This document shows, piece by piece, positions 44,649 to 53,184 of a DNA stretch of 64,000 bases (the first letter of the stretch is position 1; each line of letters opens with the position of its first letter). This stretch comes from Candidatus Latescibacterota bacterium (GTDB lineage Bacteria > Latescibacterota > UBA2968 > UBA8231), in assembly GCA_022820485.1 (NCBI GenBank), contig JAJEFJ010000066.1:1-64000 (forward strand), read 5' to 3'. The notes under the pieces were generated by a model. It ran no database searches. It saw nothing but the letters and a program-made list of their open reading frames with translations, and was not told where the DNA came from. Position numbers and translations under genes: made by a program.

Positions 44649-45704
44649 TCACTCGCTTGCGGCCCACATATAGTCCCCGTAGTCCCCGCTGTTGTCGAAG
44701 ATAAAATCTTCTGGGTTCTGGTATCCTCGGTGTTTGCTCAACTGCTGATCCCGCAAACGCACCGCATAGTGTAGGTGCGGGCCGGTCGAGCGGCCCGAAT
44801 TACCCATCGTCCCGATCTGCTGCCCGCGCTTTATCTGTTCACCTTGCACGACCATAATTCTATCCAAGTGGCCGTATTCGGTCTGGTAGCCGCCCTGGCG
44901 CGCATAGGGCTGGCCCTGCTCGTCGCGTTCCTTTTTTCGATGGGCAACAATAATCGTATTGCCGAGGTATTTATCCTTCCCAGCATAGCGTACAAAACCA
45001 TCCGCCGTCGCGTAGATGGGTGTCCCTTTGCGGCCAGCAAAATCGACGCCCCGGTGGAAGGCCCGACGCCCGGTAAAGGGATCAATGCGCCAGCCAAAGG
45101 GCGACGACCGCCACGTCTGCTGCGCGGGGACTGGTAAAATCGTGGGCAAGTATTGGACGTTCGTTTCTTCGAATTTGCGCTCGATTTCCTCAAAGCTCTC
45201 GGCCTGTAGGTTGACCATCCGCTTCAGGTAGTCGATGCGCACGCTCATCTCGCGCATCATCAAGTGCTTTTGCGGCGGTAAGGACGCGACCTCCTCGGAC
45301 AAATCTTCCACGCCGCCGACGCCGCCCAACTCCCCATCCGCAGCGAGTGGCTCTATCTCCAGCGGCTCCATCTCGTGGTGGGCGCGCAATCTATCTTCCG
45401 TGGCTTTGAGCTGATCCATCGCCTCCCCGAGCTGCTGCACTTCCTCGCGGGTCTGCTCTAAGCCGTGCAAGAGGTTTTTGTTTTCTTCCTGCAAGGCCAG
45501 CAGGGCTTTCTGATCGCTCGATTGATGAAAGCCCTCGGTGTAGGCGTAATAACCACCACCAACCACAAAACCCAACACGCCCAGCAAAATCAGCCCTAAG
45601 GCGCGAGGCGAAAAACTATACTCGCGGATCTGACCATCGCGCGGGGAAATGACGATAAAAGTCCGGCGCTTACCCAACATATTCGCTTTCGCTGCTATCT
45701 TCAT
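44649..45704 (-). CDS. M23-family peptidoglycan peptidase
   Basis: 351 residues from the ATG at 45704. A short cytosolic N-terminus, one membrane span (ALGLILLGVLGFVVGGGYYA), a long periplasmic coiled coil (ALLALQEENKNLLHGLEQ, RIDYLKRMVNLQ) and a C-terminal LytM/M23 zinc domain. Metal ligands are in FHRGVDFAG (HxxxD) and GPHLHYAVR (HxH), and TEYGHLDRI is also conserved. It would cut peptide cross-links or regulate amidases during cell growth. It is divergent from coaX across an AT-rich 105-base gap and is ended by a clear terminator. Confidence 0.92.
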   Translation of the reverse strand: MKIAAKANMLGKRRTFIVISPRDGQIREYSFSPRALGLILLGVLGFVVGGGYYAYTEGFHQSSDQKALLALQEENKNLLHGLEQTREEVQQLGEAMDQLKATEDRLRAHHEMEPLEIEPLAADGELGGVGGVEDLSEEVASLPPQKHLMMREMSVRIDYLKRMVNLQAESFEEIERKFEETNVQYLPTILPVPAQQTWRSSPFGWRIDPFTGRRAFHRGVDFAGRKGTPIYATADGFVRYAGKDKYLGNTIIVAHRKKERDEQGQPYARQGGYQTEYGHLDRIMVVQGEQIKRGQQIGTMGNSGRSTGPHLHYAVRLRDQQLSKHRGYQNPEDFIFDNSGDYGDYMWAASE

Positions 45705-45809
45705 GCAGGACAACTTTCGCTAAGGGGATGAGACGTAAATGTTGGATATTGTTTGAATTAGAAAGTTATATTATATAGATAACGCGCCGGAAAGTCAATA
45801 AATTCGCCC

Positions 45810-46559
45810 ATGCTCTTGGCCATCGACATCGGCAACACCTGCATCGACATCGGTCTTTTGGCCGGGGATGAAACCGTTTGTCGCCACAAATTCCCCACGG
45901 CCCGACCAGCCAATACCGACCTCCTGTGCCGGCTGGCCGGGCTTGCCACCCCCCCCATTGGCGCAGTCATCGGATCGGTCGTCGCGGAATTGGGGGCGGC
46001 GTACGCCGCAGCTTGTCGCGATTTCTCCGCCGGCCCCGTCCTCCAAGCGCACAACACGTGGGATTGGGGCCTGCAAATTGACTACGACGATCCCGCTCGG
46101 ATTGGCGTTGATCGCCTCGCGGCGGCCGCAGCCGCCCATCGCACAGCCCCGGCTGGCCAAGCCGTTGTGGTCGTCGATGCCGGCACCGCGCTAACGGTCG
46201 ATGCCATCGACGCCGCTGGCACCTTTCGCGGCGGGGTCATCGCCCTAGGGCTGCGCCTCGGATTAAATGCCCTCAGCGCAAACACCAGCTTCCTACCCCA
46301 AGTCGAGCTCGCGGCCACCACGCCCTTGCTGGGCCAAAACACCGCGGACGGCCTGCGCTCGGGGGCACTGCACGGGTCGGCCGCACTCGTCGAGGGCCTT
46401 TGCACGCGCATGGCCGCAGCCTTAGATAGCCCTGTCGCAGTCTTCCTTACCGGCGGCGACGGCCCCCTCCTCCACCCTCATATCGCCGCGGTCCACACGT
46501 GCGATCCAGACCTCGTATTGCGCGGTTTAGCCCTCGCGTACCGGCGGCGCACTGCTTGA
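45810..46559 (+). CDS. coaX: type III pantothenate kinase
   Basis: 249 residues of the ASKHA fold. It phosphorylates pantothenate at the first step of coenzyme A synthesis. Motifs in order are LAIDIGNTCIDIGL (phosphate 1), ARIGVDRLAAAAAA, VVVDAGTALTVDAI (phosphate 2), GGVIALGLRLGLNALSANTS and LTGGDGPLL. Homologues usually have Pro where this protein has Leu in the GGxIxPG loop, a minor oddity. No biotin-protein ligase (birA) is adjacent, although the two often pair. The ATG follows the AT-rich divergent promoter region. Confidence 0.93.
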   Translation: MLLAIDIGNTCIDIGLLAGDETVCRHKFPTARPANTDLLCRLAGLATPPIGAVIGSVVAELGAAYAAACRDFSAGPVLQAHNTWDWGLQIDYDDPARIGVDRLAAAAAAHRTAPAGQAVVVVDAGTALTVDAIDAAGTFRGGVIALGLRLGLNALSANTSFLPQVELAATTPLLGQNTADGLRSGALHGSAALVEGLCTRMAAALDSPVAVFLTGGDGPLLHPHIAAVHTCDPDLVLRGLALAYRRRTA

Positions 46560-46574
46560 CGCGGTACAGGCGTG

Positions 46575-46603
46575 TTGATATTATGTCATGCTTCTATTAT
46601 GCA
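46575..46603 (+). promoter_or_regulatory. sigma-70-like promoter for the S41 peptidase gene
   Basis: TTGATA, 17 bases, TATGCA, located 16 bases after the coaX stop and 34 bases before the TTG start at 46637. TATTAT three bases earlier is an alternative -10 with a shorter spacer. Confidence 0.45.
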
Positions 46604-46636
46604 TCTCAACGCGCCCTACTGACCAAGGAGTGTCGC

Positions 46637-48508
46637 TTGTCCATTTTGCGTATTTCGCTGCTGCTCGCCCTCGTCGCATCCGCTTCTGACTTGCGGGCTG
46701 AGCGCTCCGTTGAAGACGAATACAAAGCCCTGTTGTGGAAGACGGCCAAAATCATTCACCAGTACTACATTGAAGAAGTACATCCCGATTCCCTAGCGCA
46801 GGCGGCCGTGCGAGGGATATTCAACTCCTTAGATCCAGCCTCGGAATACACGTTCAACACCCATGCCCAGCTCGATAGTGAGGACGTGGAAAGGCAGCTA
46901 AACGACCGCTTCTACACCCTCATGCAGATGGCCCAAGCCATCGACGAGAATGCCTTTTATCCGGTTACTGCGGATACGCTAGTCCGCTTTGGCATCGCCG
47001 GGATGATGGAAATCCTCGACCCTTATTCGGTGTTTTTGGAAAAGCGCAATCTCGACAATTTCAACATCCAGACCCAAGGCAAATACGGGGGATTAGGCTT
47101 CCGCATCCAAGTCGTCTATCCCGACAGCGCGATTGCCGTGTGGAGCCTCCTACACGACCAGACGCCGGCCGCTCTAGCGGGCGTCCAGTCGGGCGACCTC
47201 ATCACTGCGATCAACAACACTTCCACCAAGGGCATGTCGGCTGGCGTGGCCGCCGACAGCATGCGCGGTACGCCTGGCACCTCCGTAACCCTGACCTTAG
47301 AGCGCACCGACCGCCCCACTCCTTTTGACCTGACGATCGAGCGCCGAGAAGTGCAGATGAACAGCGTCTCCCTTGCCACCCTCTTCCCCGACGGCACCGG
47401 CTACATCAAGCTCGACAGCTTCCAAAAGGGGTCGACCCGAGAGGTGTTCAAGGCAATTGTCGAGCTAGAAGAACAAGGCATGGAGCGGCTGATTTTCGAT
47501 CTGCGCAACAACGGCGGCGGGTACCTCGAAGAAGCCGTGCAAATCACCGATCTCTTCCTGCCCCGCGACTGCCTCGTGGCCTTTACCGAGGGCCGCCGCA
47601 TCGAAACTGCCGAATACATAACCCGCGAGGACGCCCTGCTGCGCGACACACCCCTCATCGTCATGGTCAACCGCCTGTCCGCTTCGGCGTCCGAAATCGT
47701 CGCCGGTGCTATCCAAGACTGGGACCGCGGGCTGGTGCTGGGAACTACGACCGTGGGCAAGGGCTCCGTTCAGCAGATCGTCCACATCGACGACCGCGCC
47801 GAACTCAAGCTGACTATGGCCGCTTGGCACACGCCTTCGGGGCGCTCCATCGACAAGCGCATGCGCAAGGATTCCACCCTCGTCCGCGGGTACGACAAGG
47901 AGTTCAAGACCCTCCGGCTCGAGCGCATCGTTCGCGGCAGCGGCGGCATCACCCCAGACATCGAGGTATCTGGACGCAGTGGCAGCCGCCTCGACGCGCA
48001 GCTCAGCGGCTTCTACAGCCTCAACAACCAATTCTTCTACTACGCCCGCGAGCACCGGCTCAAGTACCCCGATCTGACGCCAGACTTCGTCGTCGGCCCA
48101 ACAGAGCTAGCGGCCTTCCGCGCCTTTGCCGAAAATCGCGGATTCAACTACATCAGCGACCTCGAAGCCCAAATCGAGGAATTGGACAAAGTCGCCGAAG
48201 ACGAGGAGTACAACCAGCTCGCCAAACCGCTCAGCCATCTGACTGACGAAATCGACAAAATCGAGGAACAACACTGGCAGGAGAACGAAGACCTCATCGC
48301 TTGGCGGCTCACCTTCGCCATCCTCGAAAAAGCATTCGGGGAGCCAGTGGCTGAAGCGTACAATGTAACCGTGGATCCCCAAGTACTGGAGGCGCGCCGC
48401 ATTGTCGCCGACCCGAGCGAGTACCAGATGTGGTTCGACAAGGGAGAAATAGGTACACCAGAAGAGGACTCCATCGCCCAAGAAGACGGCAGAGGCGATC
48501 TCCAGTAG
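46637..48508 (+). CDS. S41-family C-terminal processing peptidase
   Basis: 623 residues from the TTG at 46637, chosen because AAGGAG lies six bases upstream and a Sec signal follows (SILRISLLLALVASASDLRA). Order: helical N-terminal region, a PDZ domain (GGLGFRIQVVYPDSAIAVWS, GVQSGDLITAINN) and the S41 core. The core has RNNGGGYLEEAVQI, the catalytic Ser in RLSASASEIVAGA and the catalytic Lys in TTVGKGSVQ. A C-terminal helical extension of about 180 residues has a coiled coil. It cleaves periplasmic or secreted proteins at their C-termini. Longer than the ~400-residue CtpA type. Confidence 0.9.
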   Translation: MSILRISLLLALVASASDLRAERSVEDEYKALLWKTAKIIHQYYIEEVHPDSLAQAAVRGIFNSLDPASEYTFNTHAQLDSEDVERQLNDRFYTLMQMAQAIDENAFYPVTADTLVRFGIAGMMEILDPYSVFLEKRNLDNFNIQTQGKYGGLGFRIQVVYPDSAIAVWSLLHDQTPAALAGVQSGDLITAINNTSTKGMSAGVAADSMRGTPGTSVTLTLERTDRPTPFDLTIERREVQMNSVSLATLFPDGTGYIKLDSFQKGSTREVFKAIVELEEQGMERLIFDLRNNGGGYLEEAVQITDLFLPRDCLVAFTEGRRIETAEYITREDALLRDTPLIVMVNRLSASASEIVAGAIQDWDRGLVLGTTTVGKGSVQQIVHIDDRAELKLTMAAWHTPSGRSIDKRMRKDSTLVRGYDKEFKTLRLERIVRGSGGITPDIEVSGRSGSRLDAQLSGFYSLNNQFFYYAREHRLKYPDLTPDFVVGPTELAAFRAFAENRGFNYISDLEAQIEELDKVAEDEEYNQLAKPLSHLTDEIDKIEEQHWQENEDLIAWRLTFAILEKAFGEPVAEAYNVTVDPQVLEARRIVADPSEYQMWFDKGEIGTPEEDSIAQEDGRGDLQ

Positions 48509-48530
48509 GAGCTTGTATCTTGGCGGCGGT

Positions 48531-49748
48531 ATGAAGTGCTTTAGCGGGCCTGTTCCCTACCTCATAGCGGGCCTTTTAATTCACGCCGTTTTCCTTGCCG
48601 CCCTCGGCACCGACCTCATCCGGCCCCTCTTCAACGACGCCTCCCACACCCGCCGCGGCTTTGACTTCGGGGTTTTCTATTTGGCGGGCCAAGCCCTAGC
48701 CGAAGGCCGCGACATCTACTCAGTGTCGGGAGCCTTCGGCTTCCGCTATCTACCAGCCTTTGCCCTAGTTGCTAGTCTTTTCGCCCAACTTCAGCCCTTC
48801 ACTGCATACCTTCTCCATCTCTGCTGCACTGAGCTTTTCCTCACGGCCAACCTCTATCTGACTTGGCGGTGGGTCGAAGGGCCGCGCCGGGGCTTGGCCT
48901 TGTTTATGTGGCTGGCGTTCTCGCCTTACTTTCTCGAACTCTACATGGGGCAGGTCAGCTTCTGGGCGGCCTCGCTGCTCTTTTGGCTCATCGTCGGCCT
49001 CCACAGCGGCCGGGAACGGGTGGCCAACTTGTGTTGGGCGGGTGCCCTCTTGGTCAAACCCAACGCCCTAATCCTCGCCCCCGCGCTTTTAAGGCTTCGC
49101 GCCTGGCGCGTCCTCGCTTTGGGACTGCTAGCCGGCTTGCTTACGTCGCTGCCTTACTTCCTGCTGCATCCAGATAGCTGGGGAACTTTTTTCGTCGCCA
49201 ATATGTACGGCGCTCCCGTCCAAGGGGCCCTCACCCACGCGGGCAACCTCGGGCTGCAAGGCGGGCTGGTCAGCGTCGCGGCCCAACTAGCCGAGCGGCC
49301 TCTAACCGAGCTGACGACCCTCGCCGACCTCCCTTTGGCGGGCCGTGCGGTCATCTACTGCTCGCAGGTCGCCATCCTCGTCGCGGCACTGGTGGCCACC
49401 TATCGTGGCCGCGATGCCCTGCCGCTGCTCGCGCTGTGGATGTGTACCTTTTTTCTCGTTTACAAAGACGTTTGGGAGCATCACTACGTCTTTCTCCAGC
49501 CCGTACTCGTGGCTTTGTACGCGCGCTCAGGTTCTCCTAAGTTCTTGTGGATATTTGCTTTTATCGCTCTGCCGACGCCCTTTGTCTTCTTCGACCTTGA
49601 ATCGGGTGTCTATGGGCCAATTGACCCTGAGCGCACGTGGGGGCCGCTCACTTCCATCGCCTATCGCAGCACTAAACTCATTCCCCTCGGCTATCTGTGG
49701 TACGGGCTCTGCCGCACGTGCTTAGCCTCGGCACCCACCAAGTCTTGA
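48531..49748 (+). CDS. GT87-like polyprenyl-linked mannosyltransferase (DUF2029)
   Basis: 405 residues from the ATG at 48531; a TTG at 48513 is an alternative. About ten hydrophobic spans with the GT-C pattern: the first periplasmic loop carries DFGVFYLAGQALAEGRDIYS, with the Asp typical of this fold, followed by FSPYFLELYMGQVSFWAASL and LLVKPNALILAPAL. Family members transfer mannose or arabinose from a polyprenyl phosphate donor. No acceptor is indicated by context. It follows the S41 gene by 22 bases and ends where the lipA promoter begins. Confidence 0.78.
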   Translation: MKCFSGPVPYLIAGLLIHAVFLAALGTDLIRPLFNDASHTRRGFDFGVFYLAGQALAEGRDIYSVSGAFGFRYLPAFALVASLFAQLQPFTAYLLHLCCTELFLTANLYLTWRWVEGPRRGLALFMWLAFSPYFLELYMGQVSFWAASLLFWLIVGLHSGRERVANLCWAGALLVKPNALILAPALLRLRAWRVLALGLLAGLLTSLPYFLLHPDSWGTFFVANMYGAPVQGALTHAGNLGLQGGLVSVAAQLAERPLTELTTLADLPLAGRAVIYCSQVAILVAALVATYRGRDALPLLALWMCTFFLVYKDVWEHHYVFLQPVLVALYARSGSPKFLWIFAFIALPTPFVFFDLESGVYGPIDPERTWGPLTSIAYRSTKLIPLGYLWYGLCRTCLASAPTKS

Positions 49749-49773
49749 TATTAGCGTGCCGGAGTCGTATTAT
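49745..49773 (+). promoter_or_regulatory. strong sigma-70-like promoter for lipA
   Basis: TTGATA, exactly 17 bases, TATTAT. The -35 box overlaps the stop codon of the GT87 gene. The lipA ATG is 33 bases downstream of the -10 box. Confidence 0.65.
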
Positions 49774-49806
49774 ATTCTATTCTTTTAGTTTTTCCTCGTC
49801 TATCCT

Positions 49807-50694
49807 ATGGCATCTAATTCCAAGCGCCGACTTCCGCCCTGGCTCAAGGCCAAAGCCCCAGGCCACCCCAATTACATCGCCCTAAAAAACCTGCTCGCCG
49901 ATTTACAGCTTAACACGGTGTGCGAGAGTGCTCATTGCCCCAACATCGGCGAGTGCTGGAGCCAACGCACGGCGACTTTTATGATTCTGGGCGATGTCTG
50001 CACCCGCAGTTGCGGGTTTTGCGCGATCAAGACGGGTCGCCCTCAATGGCTCGACGAAGGCGAGCCTGAGCGCGTTGCCGCTGCCATCGCCCGCCTCGGG
50101 CTAGAGCACGCGGTGATTACCTCGGTCAATCGCGACGAATTGCCAGACGGCGGAGCGCGGATCTTCGCCCGGACGATCGCAGCAGTACATCAGCTTTGCC
50201 CCGAGACGAGCGTCGAAGTCCTGATCCCGGATTTCAAAGGCGACTGGCAGGCCCTAGCTACCGTCCTTGAAGCCGGCCCGGACATTCTCAATCACAACAT
50301 CGAGACGCCGCCTCGCCTCTACTCCACCATGCGCCCGCAAGCCCGGTATGGCCGCTCGCTAGAGCTCCTCGACCGAGCGCGCAAGATCAGTCCGGCCCCC
50401 ACCAAGTCCGGCATGATGCTAGGGGCCGGCGAAACCAAAAGAGAAATAGCCCAGAGCATCCAAGATCTAGCGGATGTTGGCTGCGCCATTCTGACCTTGG
50501 GCCAATACCTAAGCCCGTCCGCCGACCACGTGCCCGTAGAGCGCTTCGTCCATCCCGACGAATTCGCCGAGTGGCGGCGCTTTGCCCTCGGCTTGGGCTT
50601 TCGCCACGTCGAGTCTGGCCCGTTGGTGCGCAGCTCGTACCATGCCGCCAGCCAAGTCGAACAGGTGCGGGCCGCCACCTCCACTACTTCCTGA
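49807..50694 (+). CDS. lipA: lipoyl synthase
   Basis: 295 residues, a radical SAM enzyme that inserts two sulfurs into protein-bound octanoyl chains to make lipoamide. Both [4Fe-4S] clusters are represented: auxiliary cysteines in CESAHCPNIGEC (C-x4-C-x5-C), radical SAM CTRSCGFC (C-x3-C-x2-C) and the C-terminal serine ligand in RSSYHA. VITSVNRDELPDGGA, LNHNIETPPRLY and MLGAGETKREI are the other conserved blocks. Complete in length. A strong promoter precedes it and the APH-like kinase gene follows after nine bases. No lipB is in the window. Confidence 0.97.
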   Translation: MASNSKRRLPPWLKAKAPGHPNYIALKNLLADLQLNTVCESAHCPNIGECWSQRTATFMILGDVCTRSCGFCAIKTGRPQWLDEGEPERVAAAIARLGLEHAVITSVNRDELPDGGARIFARTIAAVHQLCPETSVEVLIPDFKGDWQALATVLEAGPDILNHNIETPPRLYSTMRPQARYGRSLELLDRARKISPAPTKSGMMLGAGETKREIAQSIQDLADVGCAILTLGQYLSPSADHVPVERFVHPDEFAEWRRFALGLGFRHVESGPLVRSSYHAASQVEQVRAATSTTS

Positions 50695-50703
50695 GAGAAG
50701 CCC

Positions 50704-51708
50704 ATGAACCTAGAGAAAAAGGCTATATCCCAGTACCTGAAACGCAAAAAACTGCGCACCGACGAGGGGCCGATCCGCGTCCAGAGCTTGAGTGACGGGC
50801 TAAAAAATCGGGTGTACTACGTAGAGGCTGCCAATCAGGCTTGGATCGTCAAGCAGGCGCACTCGCGCGTCCAAATCAAGGAGCGCTGGTGGACCGATCG
50901 GCGGCGCATCTTCGCCGAGAAGAGCTGCATCGAGCGCTTGGCGGCATTTCTCGCTCCCGAGGTCTTGCCGGAAGTCCTGCTCGAAGACCGCACGGACTTC
51001 ATCCTCGTGACGACTCCGCCGCCGCACAACGCCCTGTCGTGGGAAGGCGACTTGGTCAATGGCCGCATCGACCTGCAAATCGCCGTCCAGTGCGGCGAAC
51101 TGCTGGCCACGGTCCACAACGAGACCGCCAACTCGTCCGAGGTCGCTGACGAGTTGGCATCTACTAAGGCATTTGAGCAACTGCGCATTGACCCGCACTA
51201 CAACTACATCGCCAACGCCTATCCCGACCTCAAAAAGGCCATTGCCGTCCATACCAACCGCTTGCTCAAAGAGGGGTTTTGTCTCGTCTTGGGCGACTTG
51301 CGGCCCCGCAACGTATGGGTCGCCAACGGCCAGCCCTATTGGGTCGATTTTGCCACCGCCCACTACGGCTATCCCACCTTTGACCTCGCCTTCTACACGG
51401 CTGATATGTGCATCAAGGCCATGCAGAATACCGCCCAAAAAGCCGCCTATTTAGAGGCCGTCAATGTATTCTGGAACAGCTATTTTCAGAATGCGAGCTA
51501 CAAGAAAGCCGAGGAAGTCAAACACCAAGCCGTACACGATCTCGGCTGCCTGCTATTGAGCGCGACCGATGGCCGCCAGCCAGTCGCGCTCGACGACGAA
51601 CGCATCGTCGGGCTCTCGCGGCGCATCTCCCAGAGCTTGATTTTAACGGGATTGGGACGAATCGAGGAAGTCACCGAGTTCGTCAATCGGACACTGATCG
51701 ACGGCTAG
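50704..51708 (+). CDS. APH-fold kinase resembling methylthioribose kinase
   Basis: 334 residues with a protein kinase-like fold. The pattern SLSDGLKNRVYYVEAANQ (nucleotide loop), IVKQAHSR (Lys50), FEQLRIDPHYNYIA and WVDFATAHYG resembles methylthioribose kinase MtnK. In the catalytic loop the usual HGDLHxxN appears as LGDLRPRNVWV, so the His is replaced by Leu while Asp198 and Asn203 remain; Asp215 of VDF is intact. Activity is therefore plausible but not certain, and the substrate is unknown. It follows lipA closely and converges with the GntR gene, overlapping its 3' end by 26 bases. Confidence 0.65.
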   Translation: MNLEKKAISQYLKRKKLRTDEGPIRVQSLSDGLKNRVYYVEAANQAWIVKQAHSRVQIKERWWTDRRRIFAEKSCIERLAAFLAPEVLPEVLLEDRTDFILVTTPPPHNALSWEGDLVNGRIDLQIAVQCGELLATVHNETANSSEVADELASTKAFEQLRIDPHYNYIANAYPDLKKAIAVHTNRLLKEGFCLVLGDLRPRNVWVANGQPYWVDFATAHYGYPTFDLAFYTADMCIKAMQNTAQKAAYLEAVNVFWNSYFQNASYKKAEEVKHQAVHDLGCLLLSATDGRQPVALDDERIVGLSRRISQSLILTGLGRIEEVTEFVNRTLIDG

Positions 51709-52429
51709 TTCGCTGCAAATCTCCGCTGCTGGAGCGGATGTGCGCTGCCATCGCCTGCCGCGCGGCCTCCGCATCCCGCCGCTGCAATGCTGCCAATATC
51801 TGGCGGTGTTCCGCCAGCGAAAGTTCGGCCCGAGGGCCAGCCAGCGCCGGCTCCGCTAAACTTTCCTTGATCCATTCTTGTAGATAATTGCGAGTGGTTT
51901 CGAGCAAGCTGTAGAGAATGGAATTGTGCGTGGCCCGCGCAATAAGTAGGTGGAACTGCAAATCGCTGGCGAGAAAGCGCCCCTCGTCAGAAAGCCCCCC
52001 GGCCATGCCGGCCAGCGCGTCGGCAATGGCCGCCAAATCCTCGGGCGTGGCCCGTTCGGCCGCCAAATAGGCGTTTTGCGACTCGAGCATCATCCGCGTC
52101 TCGCTCAGGTCTTGCAGCTTCTTGCCGTCGAGTAAAAACCCCCACTGCAACGCCCGCTCCACGTATTGGCCCTTGTCGCAGACAAACGTGCCCTCACCCA
52201 CGCGGCCGTCGAGCAGCCCCATCATGGACAACGACCGCAGGGCTTCGCGCAGCGAAGAGCGCCCAACCTGAAAGCGCTTGCACAGCTCCCGCTCCGGCGG
52301 TAGCCTGTCGCCGGGCTTGAGGACGTTGCGCTCGATCAAGTCTGTTATCTGCGCGATAATCTCGTCGCTGACGGACGTGCGCTGCACCGGGCGCATGGCA
52401 TCGTCAATCGGAGCCGTGGCTTTTTTCAT
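51683..52429 (-). CDS. FadR-subfamily GntR transcriptional regulator
   Basis: 248 residues from the ATG at 52429. An N-terminal winged helix (LKPGDRLPPERELCKRFQVG, RSSLREALRSLSMMGLL) is followed by an all-helical FCD ligand-binding domain with metal/acid-binding His at positions seen in DLQFHLLIARATHN and SLAEHRQILAAL. FCD regulators usually respond to small carboxylates or related metabolites. It is divergent from the corrinoid cluster, with a perfect inverted-repeat site 45 bases upstream of its own start, so it likely controls both itself and the cluster. Confidence 0.88.
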   Translation of the reverse strand: MKKATAPIDDAMRPVQRTSVSDEIIAQITDLIERNVLKPGDRLPPERELCKRFQVGRSSLREALRSLSMMGLLDGRVGEGTFVCDKGQYVERALQWGFLLDGKKLQDLSETRMMLESQNAYLAAERATPEDLAAIADALAGMAGGLSDEGRFLASDLQFHLLIARATHNSILYSLLETTRNYLQEWIKESLAEPALAGPRAELSLAEHRQILAALQRRDAEAARQAMAAHIRSSSGDLQRTSRRSVSD

Positions 52430-52473
52430 AGAAAGTGCCAAGTGTCAAATGCGGAAGAAAATAAAATTTGCCG

Positions 52474-52486
52474 ATGGTCAGACCAT
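52474..52486. promoter_or_regulatory. GntR/FadR-type operator
   Basis: ATGGTC-A-GACCAT is a perfect inverted repeat with the TGGT...ACCA pattern characteristic of FadR-subfamily sites. It sits in the 108-base space between the divergent regulator gene and the first gene of the corrinoid cluster, 52 bases before the latter. Confidence 0.7.
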
Positions 52487-52537
52487 TAGCTATTTTCTAA
52501 AACAGTACTCAATCCCGCACTTGGCTGTCAAGAGGGA

Positions 52538-53173
52538 ATGCAAATGGCACAAACTTTGGATCTTGGCTCGCGCGTCGAATTGGTCTCCATGGATCTCCAC
52601 TTCGACGACATTTCCATTGCGCTCTATTGCCCCGATGGCCCTCCCTGCTATCAAGTCCACACCTACAGCCATCTTCTTGGAGCCGCCGAGCGCGTCGCCG
52701 GAATCGCGGACGCCATGCAGGTGCTCGGCGGCATGGAGCAAACCAGCGACGGCCTGCTCCGCTTCCCCTGCGGCCACGCCCATCTGCTCGCGGTCAAGCG
52801 GCTCTTCCTAGAGGCTTGCAAGCTGCCGCCAGAGCAGCCCGTCAAGCCACGCCCACTGCACATCTTCGACAAAAAAGCCAACGCCACCATCGCCGTTGCC
52901 AGTCTCGGTCAGGGCCTGTACGAGGTCCGCGCTACCGAACAGGTCCGAGGTGTGGAGCGCCGCGTTGCCACCATCGCCCGCGGCCTAATCCGCCTCGGTG
53001 AGATGGAAGAAATCGCCGATCAACCCAACCAAGCCCGCTTCGGCTGCGGCCACTCCCACGACGCCCTAATCGGCCTGTTGCTCATCCGCGCCCCCAACGT
53101 GCGCGCTGCCGTGCGCGAGGCCGAAGCCATGGCCAGCCGCGGCGTGCTCTCAGCCCCCAGCGCCCAGGAATAA
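52538..53173 (+). CDS. unknown protein with duplicated CGHxH domain, first gene of corrinoid cluster
   Basis: 211 residues from the ATG at 52538; the ATG at 52544 is equally possible. No family recognised. The protein is an internal duplication: residues 38-95 (YQVHTYSHLLGAAERV ... RFPCGHAHLLAV) align with residues 128-187 (YEVRATEQVRGVERRV ... RFGCGHSHDALI). Each half has a two-strand start, a helix and a conserved Cys-Gly-His-x-His motif (Cys78/His80/His82 and Cys170/His172/His174) followed by a hydrophobic helix. The motif looks metal-binding. No signal peptide or membrane span. Its place ahead of the methyltransferase and corrinoid protein genes suggests a partner of methyl transfer or cobalamin handling. 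Confidence 0.7.
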   Translation: MQMAQTLDLGSRVELVSMDLHFDDISIALYCPDGPPCYQVHTYSHLLGAAERVAGIADAMQVLGGMEQTSDGLLRFPCGHAHLLAVKRLFLEACKLPPEQPVKPRPLHIFDKKANATIAVASLGQGLYEVRATEQVRGVERRVATIARGLIRLGEMEEIADQPNQARFGCGHSHDALIGLLLIRAPNVRAAVREAEAMASRGVLSAPSAQE

Positions 53174-53184
53174 AGGAGTCTATC

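Noticed and set aside
52430-52537. Cobalamin riboswitch ahead of the corrinoid cluster
   Set aside because: The gap is only 108 bases and shows no B12-box-like sequence or long leader; the inverted-repeat protein site explains control better.
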